A DNA stretch of 13,557 nucleotides, taken from Cyclostephanos tholiformis (Eukaryota > Bacillariophyta > Thalassiosirophyceae > Thalassiosirales > Thalassiosiraceae). The stretch is from positions 1 through 13,557 of the forward strand of contig JALLPB010001230.1 of the NCBI GenBank assembly GCA_036939975.1, in the 5' to 3' direction. The notes below the pieces were generated by a model. The model made no database searches. It saw only the letters and a program-made list of their open reading frames with translations, and was not told where the DNA came from. How positions within the stretch are numbered: position 1 is the stretch's first letter; each line of letters starts with the position of its first letter. Of the stretch, positions 8,495 to 13,557 are shown piece after piece. The position numbers were made by a program, and so were the translations under genes.

Positions 8495-9937
8495 ATGGCG
8501 GCCTTGCAACCCCTTCGCGACTACATCCGTCGTAATGTCGACAATCTCCGATCCTCGCCATGTTTATTGATTTCATCGTCTCCCCCACCCGACTCATCGA
8601 CGAAGGCCGTTGCGGATATCAAACTCCAACGGCAACAGGACGAGCCTAGGGCGCGCGCATTCGTGGAGAGGAATGCTCAACATCTGGCCCTCGAATTCAA
8701 CCTCCGGACTGTGCCATGTCATATCAGTTCCGCATATCCAACGATGGCGAGCGTGAACGAGTCAGTTTCCTTGGCAAAACGAGCCGGCCTGAAGGGGAGA
8801 GGAGGGGGAGGAGGGGGAGGAGCAGAATCGGGTCAAGGGTTGATCATCGGATTAGGATCGGGGGCCGCGATGGATTTGGCCAAGGCAGTCGCGGACACAT
8901 TGTTCGGGGATATTTCACCATGCGAAAGAGACAATCGTGCTGATCCGGATGGGAGTACATCGTTGGTATTGGCGCCCTGTACACTGAGCGGTTTGTGGGC
9001 GGCAACTTCCAATTCTTCGGTATCCCTGTTGGATACCAAGGAGGAGATGTTATTGCCTTATCTACCGGCTCCATGGAGGATTGCTGCACCCGCCAAGAGA
9101 ATTGGCACCGTCGTTACTATGGATCCATCGATTTTTATGACCACTCCTCCGCTTTATGTTCCCTTTCAACCAGCGAAACGGCTCGATTATTCGTGCGCGC
9201 CTACGATGGCTCACGTGGCTGCCGCGGCACTTGCAATTGTGTTAGATATTGCTCGCTCGTTAGACTCGGTCACGAGCGTGGGAACGGAGAACAATGTCGA
9301 TTTGCATGATCTCGTGAAAGTGGAGATGAAGGAAGTGGCATCTTTGTTCACTTCTGTGTTGAAGCTCGCAACATACGAAGCCACGAATGTTGGTGGGGAC
9401 AAGGACGACAATAATGCCAAGCTCGCGCAACGTCATCTCCTCGATGCTATTCCACGTATATCCTTGGTTATAGAACTATCCTCCCTCATCACGAACATGC
9501 CACTGACGACCGCCGGGACGTTACCGCAGAAATTGGCTAATTCGTTGTTGCCGACCCACTTTCCTCAATGCCATTTGATAACCTTCCTCGCATCTACTCT
9601 TCCCGGTTTGTGCGACGTGATATCAGAAAGCTCATCATCGGGAAGGAATGGATCCATGGTAAGAATGGTCACAACATCAATTACTGAAAACGGAAAGCCC
9701 ACTGATGTTAGTCAAATGTCCTCGCTCTCGTCATGGTCGTCACTATTAACAACCGAGGCTGGAATACCATCCATGGCGAGCCTGGCGTATGGTACTCCCG
9801 ATGTGAACTCCTTGGTCGGCAAATTGGATTTGTATGAGGCTCTGATGGCAAGTTTAAGTGGAGTTGTCACATATGGAAGGGGACGGGATGACCAGTGGTT
9901 AATGGAAGATGTTCTTCGGCGGAGTTTGCTTAGATAG
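8495..9937 (+). CDS. Iron-containing alcohol dehydrogenase / dehydroquinate synthase-like protein with degenerate metal site
   Basis: This intronless frame of 480 codons follows the fold pattern of iron-type alcohol dehydrogenases. It has an N-terminal Rossmann-like region with LIIGLGSGAAMDLAKAVAD (116-134), matching the family's GGGS...D.AK nucleotide motif. Next comes SLVLAPCTLSG (156-166) in place of the usual PTTAGTGSE, then TVVTMDPSIFMTTPP (205-219). A helical C-terminal domain ends with GIPSMASLAYG, like the family's lGlP..L...G. The usual metal ligands are not obvious: the D-x3-H motif seems replaced near PTMAH (236-240), and the later H...HG region reads LPQKLANSLL and FPQCH. A glycine/arginine run (101-109) interrupts the N-terminal domain. 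It may be a non-catalytic or altered family member, so no substrate is proposed. Start chosen for its context, A at -3 and G at +4. Confidence 0.6.
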   Translation: MAALQPLRDYIRRNVDNLRSSPCLLISSSPPPDSSTKAVADIKLQRQQDEPRARAFVERNAQHLALEFNLRTVPCHISSAYPTMASVNESVSLAKRAGLKGRGGGGGGGAESGQGLIIGLGSGAAMDLAKAVADTLFGDISPCERDNRADPDGSTSLVLAPCTLSGLWAATSNSSVSLLDTKEEMLLPYLPAPWRIAAPAKRIGTVVTMDPSIFMTTPPLYVPFQPAKRLDYSCAPTMAHVAAAALAIVLDIARSLDSVTSVGTENNVDLHDLVKVEMKEVASLFTSVLKLATYEATNVGGDKDDNNAKLAQRHLLDAIPRISLVIELSSLITNMPLTTAGTLPQKLANSLLPTHFPQCHLITFLASTLPGLCDVISESSSSGRNGSMVRMVTTSITENGKPTDVSQMSSLSSWSSLLTTEAGIPSMASLAYGTPDVNSLVGKLDLYEALMASLSGVVTYGRGRDDQWLMEDVLRRSLLR

Positions 9938-10432
9938 TAGTAACTTCACATAATTGCAGTCGAAGTCTATTAATTGACATTGAATATTATCATTATCCAC
10001 ATCTACCCTATGGACTCAATCCTCACACCCTCGCATAAGGGTATTCTGTTCGCAATTCATCATCGCGGATAGATGAGAATTTACCACGCATAATCTTACT
10101 CCTATTCTGGGGATGTGGGGGTGCTCGGAGAATGCGCCAATGTCGTACCCCGGTAAGGGTTTGGGTGCAGCGTGTCATGAATGGGTCATGATCAACACTC
10201 GTCATCGCGAATATTGAACTTTTACCTCGCATCACTGCGAGGGGAAGCATCAATATCATACCTGGCTATTCTCATTCCGCTCGAGGCTGTGTCGCCATAT
10301 TTTCCACTGTTGACTTGTTTAGCTACAGCAATGTACAGGTGCAAGAAAGACCAAAGATTAAGTAGTTACGATAGGTACCTAAAATCGCATGATAACCACA
10401 TTTCACTGCGAGGCTCATCCTCGCTTCCATCC
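9938..10432. other. Spacer of 495 bp with short repeats and hairpins, no gene recognised
   Basis: No coding frame here looks real. The spacer contains a direct-repeat pair (10061-10092 and 10203-10234: CATCGCG, ATA, TTTACC and CGCAT shared in order). It also holds two hairpins, CCTCGCA-TCAC-TGCGAGG (10225-10242) and GCGAGG-CTCAT-CCTCGC (10408-10424). The 11-mer TCACTGCGAGG occurs in both hairpin regions. Confidence 0.5.
10061..10234. repeat. Diverged direct-repeat pair (about 32 bp, 142 bp apart)
   Basis: The copies at 10061-10092 and 10203-10234 share CATCGCG, ATA, TTTACC and CGCAT in the same order with a one-base length difference between. The second copy runs into the CCTCGCA/TGCGAGG hairpin. 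Confidence 0.4.
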
Positions 10433-11566
10433 ATGAAGAGGACCAAATTTAATTTGGCAAAGAGGAAGTCAGCGCGGCGCGAGTTCCTCGGTGCCGTGTT
10501 TCTCTTCGTGCCCATATGCGGATTTCTATAGCACGTTGCAAGCAAAGGAACCACCAACTCCAAGTACTGGCACTGGTGGCGACATCTCCAGCGATGGAGG
10601 ACCAGGGCTGACAAAACACACGAATGAAGAGAGGTGGAAATCTGATGCGAACAAATACAATGACCCACGCAAGGACTTTGTCCACGATAATAAAGTTCTT
10701 TCATCTACAAACTGCAGTGTGGGATGGACTGAAAATGGATTTATCAATGGTCAGAATTGTGAAGATGGTGAGGGAATCAATACAACTTTTGAGTTATGCG
10801 TTATGGCATTATCTTTAACTAATTCTTCTCTGGCTTTAGCCCGTTGGCGCATCTTGGCCGAGGCAATGGCAAAGGGGAGCAAGTAGAGGGTATATTTTTG
10901 GAAATGGGTAGACTCGATGGTATCACTTTTTCTAATTCGAGACTGTTCGAATATTGTGCTGGATGGGACGGCATCCTCATCGAGGCCCAGCCCAATAATG
11001 TCTAGCTTTTACACGAGAATCGTCCCTGTGCCGTCATCATCCCGGAGGGCGTTTGTTTCTCCCCAATTAAGATGGTTTGCCATCGACAATACTTATGTCC
11101 ATTGGCGAGGGCACGGCATTCGACCTATCGACGCGGCCAGATTCGGCGAATGAGGAGGGGGTCGATGTTACATGCCATCCCCTCAGTGTAATGTTGGAGG
11201 AGGTTGGAGTTACTAGAATCAATTTCTTTAGTCTTGACGTGGAAAGATCCGAGCTCAAGGTTCTAGTGACATTCGATTTTGACAAGGTCAAGATTGACGT
11301 GCTCATAGTCGAGACTGATTTCATTCATAATCAAGGCGATGTTGGGGGATAGATTGATGCCAATGTAGAGGCGATTCGTAAATTGGTAGAAAGTAGGACC
11401 AACCTTAAGAGGGTACCCTCCCGATTCAAAAATGGGGAGGACGATCCACGATTGTGCAAACGAGGTCAATCGGGGATGTGAGTTGCTCCAGATTGATGGA
11501 TCGGATTTATTTGTGAGTCCTGAATTGTATGAAAATGATACAAAGCCGTGGACGTTTACTACCTAA
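10433..11566 (+). pseudogene. Dead FkbM-family methyltransferase gene, near full length
   Basis: FkbM proteins are SAM-dependent methyltransferases, often acting on sugars or glycans. The relic starts at ATG 10433 with a basic stretch and a hydrophobic segment (FLGAVFLFVPICGFL), typical of a Golgi or ER signal anchor. The frame breaks near 10530 and 10883. Then come the conserved FLEMGRLDGITFSN and GWDGILIEAQPNN (about 10895-10999). An in-frame TAG at 11003 is followed, in the same frame, by HENRPCAVIIPEGVC. After another frame change near 11060-11080 come CHPLSVMLEE and FFSLDVERSELKVL (family: SLDVEGAELEVL), with a TAG at 11350 and a frame change near 11478. The C-terminal DLFVSPELYENDTKPW ends at TAA 11566. 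At least two nonsense codons and four frame changes make it a pseudogene. Some single-base breaks could be sequencing errors, but not all. Confidence 0.8.
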
Positions 11567-11629
11567 TATTTTAGGGTTAATGCTGAGTGAATAGGTATTT
11601 CAAAAAAGTTACAATTAAATATTCACATT

Positions 11630-11918
11630 TTACTGACGATAGCTACTGACAAGATCGATCCATCATTGATTCGCGAGCGTATCGAATGTGTACTTCTTCC
11701 CCTGGGAATGCATCCGTTGATATTCACGTTTGAGCAACTAAGGCGCGATATTATCGTAGTGATCCACCCATAGTACGGGGAGGTCGTAATAAGCACAGAA
11801 CATACCGTCCTTGCGATAGTACGTCTCCGTAGTCGGTATCGTGCCCAATATAAGCGCCTCTGCAGCTAGGAAATTGGTCTTGACTGTAATTAGTGTTGTC
11901 ATTCGATTGAAACACTAT
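11630..11918 (-). pseudogene. C-terminal remnant of an exostosin-like glycosyltransferase gene
   Basis: One minus-strand frame runs from about 11918 to TAA 11630 and gives FLAAEALILGTIPTTETYYR, then DLPVLWVDHYDNIAP, a TAG near 11730, LLKREYQRM, KKYTFDTLANQ, a TGA near 11661 and WIDLVSSYRQ. This follows the end of exostosin (GT47)-like proteins: an E-A-L-x-x-G-x-I-P motif, an LPVL-V-D block, and a final Trp-containing helix. The TGA stands where a second Trp is usual (W-W), so it may be a TGG to TGA change. A stop lies just upstream of 11918, and no more of the gene is seen there: SEN54 begins at 11950 on the same strand. So this is a 5'-truncated relic. It lies tail to tail, 63 bp from the FkbM pseudogene. 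Confidence 0.7.
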
Positions 11919-11949
11919 ACACTCTTGCTAACGCCGGAAGACAGTGTGG

Positions 11950-13329
11950 CTACTTATCCCCATAGCTCGATCGTTTAATACTGGGGACTTCGCCGTTCGT
12001 TACGCCGAAGGCCACGACCGCGCCGCCGTCGGCGACGGTAACCACTCGTAGCGGAATACCTCCGCCAACCCCGGCGTCCTTCTCGCACATTAACGCGAGG
12101 GAATACAACGCGTCGAACGTCGGTTGATTGTCGTTATATGGCATAACGGCGACGCCGAAGTCCGGGAGTCCAGGATTGGTACGCCTGAAGCGCGAATTCG
12201 GATTGTACGCGTAATACGCGAGTCTCGCGTCCGGCGGTATCATCGCGCGTCCGTTCCCATCATCGCGGCGAGATAACACCACGAATGGCGTCGGCGCCGT
12301 TGCCACGTCTTCGCTAAGCCTCAATCTAAGTGCACGGGATTTGAATCGCCCCTCGCTCGAGATCGTTAAAGTAGCTCCGTCGTCCCCGCACTTGTGTTTC
12401 TCCTCGCTGTGCGAAGTGACTTCGCGGTCATCGTCGGCTACCATATCGCCCCCGCTCGTGGTGATCAATTTTTCGTCACATGTCGTCACCCCCCCCACAT
12501 CATTCGTAGGAGGAGATATCGCGTCATTTTTAGTCTGCATCGTCTCCTCCCCATCATCCAACGCAATTGACGAGTGGTTGTCCTTCGGGCGTTCGCCGCC
12601 ATCGTTCATTTGCATAATCTCTCGCAGCAATGCCATCCTTCGTTCTGTGTATCGAACCAATATATACCCCTGAGAACGCAAATGGGCATACGCCAGGTAT
12701 GCCGCGAGTGACACGTTAGTTTCGTGCAACATTTCAAAGAATAGGTCATGCGTTGTCAACGTCGACATTGGATGATTGGCACCACCTCTTCGTTCGTTGC
12801 AGGCCGACGCCTTCACGGACCCCTCCCCGCCGACGTCGTCGTCGTCGTCCTCTTCATCGTTATTTGATGATGATGATGATGATGATACGATCCTCAGTAG
12901 TCCACGTAGATGCAGGAACAGTGCCTCCTCCGGATGCAGATGCTCCTCAGTAACCGTCCTCTTCCTTCCGTGCTGCTGTCCAACGAATGCCATCGCCGCC
13001 TCCTCCTCCGCCTCGCGCGATAGTAACGAGCGATCGTCGCCAACAGCAGCACGCGACGACTCGGGGGAATCGTCCACGGTCGCCGCGCAGCGGCTCCTCT
13101 TCTTCCCCCCCCCGACGACCCCGCCGGCTGTCTCGGCGGTGGCGGTTTCCACAACGTGCCCGACCTGCCGCGAGAAGCCGCAGGGGAAGGACTTCCCCCT
13201 GGCGTCGACGATGCGTACGTAGCCGCCGTTTGTTGAAGACGGCGGGACGTATACTCCCCATGGCATTGTTAGGTCGACGACGACGTCGTCATCGTCCTCG
13301 GTCCGGCGTCTTGGTGAGATTTTGCTCAT
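11950..13329 (-). CDS. SEN54: tRNA-splicing endonuclease subunit Sen54
   Basis: Sen54 is a non-catalytic, structural subunit of the nuclear Sen2-Sen34-Sen15-Sen54 endonuclease that cuts introns from precursor tRNAs. This intronless frame of 459 codons shows the family's two conserved regions. The N-terminal one has RIVDARGKSFPCGF (39-52), LHPEEALFL (131-139) and, after an insertion, DLFFEML (195-201) with YLAYAHLRSQGYILVRY (211-227). The C-terminal one has YAYNPNSRFRRTNPGLPDFG (373-392), matching the family's YkPNs.FkKsnPG.PDF pattern, then DALYSLA. Three low-complexity insertions separate them: residues about 60-128, a Ser-Asn-Asp/Glu acidic run (149-166) and a charged linker (about 240-335). 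Length is close to the human protein (526 aa) and yeast (467 aa). The start is the first ATG of the frame and gives a complete N-terminal region. Confidence 0.88.
   Translation of the reverse strand: MSKISPRRRTEDDDDVVVDLTMPWGVYVPPSSTNGGYVRIVDARGKSFPCGFSRQVGHVVETATAETAGGVVGGGKKRSRCAATVDDSPESSRAAVGDDRSLLSREAEEEAAMAFVGQQHGRKRTVTEEHLHPEEALFLHLRGLLRIVSSSSSSSNNDEEDDDDDVGGEGSVKASACNERRGGANHPMSTLTTHDLFFEMLHETNVSLAAYLAYAHLRSQGYILVRYTERRMALLREIMQMNDGGERPKDNHSSIALDDGEETMQTKNDAISPPTNDVGGVTTCDEKLITTSGGDMVADDDREVTSHSEEKHKCGDDGATLTISSEGRFKSRALRLRLSEDVATAPTPFVVLSRRDDGNGRAMIPPDARLAYYAYNPNSRFRRTNPGLPDFGVAVMPYNDNQPTFDALYSLALMCEKDAGVGGGIPLRVVTVADGGAVVAFGVTNGEVPSIKRSSYGDK
12835..12886. repeat. Adjacent GTC and GAT trinucleotide runs inside SEN54
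   Basis: Five GTC units (12835-12849) and seven GAT units (12866-12886), read on the minus strand, encode the Asp run and the seven-Ser run in the insertion between the two N-terminal Sen54 blocks. Both are in frame and sit in a probably disordered acidic loop. Confidence 0.85.
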
Positions 13330-13557
13330 GGGATATAATATTGAAAGATGAATGACATAAAAAATGCATCGTGTATGGTGGTACTACCATACCTTACTAA
13401 AAGGAAACAAATCGTATTGAGCACGAGGCCAGCAGACAACAGAGATGTTCCCTCCACGTGTAATTTTTTTAACATAATATAGGTAGGTAGTATCCCTGCA
13501 GCGAGGTTGAGGGAAATGAGGGGGAAGCCCCCTAAAGTTGGCTGAGCCACAAGGCTA
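13330..13557. other. Upstream region of SEN54 with small hairpins
   Basis: An open minus-strand frame exists here but nothing supports it as a gene. The region should carry the SEN54 promoter and 5' UTR. Hairpins are GTATGGT-GGTACT-ACCATAC (13373-13392), AGGGGG-AAG-CCCCCT (13519-13533) and TGGCT-G-AGCCA (13539-13549). The last two lie close together near the window edge and might be the end of a repeat that continues outside. Confidence 0.4.

Noticed and set aside
10768..10839. Possible intron in the FkbM gene (GGTGAGG donor; TTAACT, pyrimidine-rich stretch and TTTAG acceptor)
   Set aside because: The splice phases do not match (donor phase 1, acceptor needs two bases), and reading ARWRILAEAMAKGSK into VEGIFLEMG with one missing base is more natural. 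Later stops remain in any case.
10433..11918. Reassigned or read-through stop codons in the two relics
   Set aside because: SEN54 and the dehydrogenase-like gene end with TAG in the same window, and frame changes accompany the stops.
13326..13550. 74-codon minus-strand frame upstream of SEN54
   Set aside because: Its start is near the window edge, no motif is present, and it overlaps the SEN54 start region; most likely 5' flank.
1..13557. tRNA or rRNA genes
   Set aside because: The GTTCGAA occurrences (near 7514 and 10941) have no acceptor stem or D-arm around them; no rRNA-like segments seen.

Overview
The window looks like nuclear DNA of a photosynthetic stramenopile, most likely a diatom. 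The gene set is eukaryotic (tRNA-splicing endonuclease subunit Sen54, an SMPD4-like membrane protein, a fused ThiD-ThiE enzyme). Introns are few and short (95 and 87 bp, GT...AG). The thiamine enzyme starts with a signal peptide ending in AAAFAA, which resembles the ASAFAP motif of diatom plastid pre-proteins. Genus cannot be told from the sequence. One ambiguous base (N, 2952) points to draft-assembly data.

Layout. Positions 1-1294 hold a minus-strand gene relic with internal stops and frame jumps; it resembles, from memory only, a multi-copy protein seen in algal genomes. Positions 1335-2250 are an AT-rich repeat field with a motif spaced about 30-32 bp apart in both orientations, including two palindromic MITE-like elements. 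A possible small hypothetical ORF follows (2301-2744, minus), then an AT-rich spacer. From about 3100 the DNA becomes denser and more GC-rich. It carries the three-exon plastid-type thiamine gene (3148-5246, plus), an intronless SMPD4-like gene (5292-8366, minus), and a divergent iron-alcohol-dehydrogenase-like gene (8495-9937, plus) that seems to have lost most metal ligands. After a 495-bp spacer with small GCGAGG hairpins come two dead genes tail to tail: an FkbM-type methyltransferase (10433-11566, plus) and the end of an exostosin-like glycosyltransferase (11630-11918, minus). SEN54 (11950-13329, minus) and its upstream region close the window.

How the genes relate. The thiamine and SMPD4-like genes converge with only 45 bp between stop codons. 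The SMPD4-like and dehydrogenase-like genes diverge from a 128-bp spacer that probably serves both as promoter. The thiamine enzyme makes thiamine phosphate from HMP(-P) and thiazole phosphate; SEN54 acts in tRNA intron removal; the SMPD4-like protein should be an ER or nuclear-envelope tail-anchored protein. Nothing ties these into one pathway. I found no defence system, CRISPR array, tRNA or rRNA. The least-explained parts are the palindromic repeat field, the metal-ligand-poor dehydrogenase-like protein and the relics of sugar-modifying genes.
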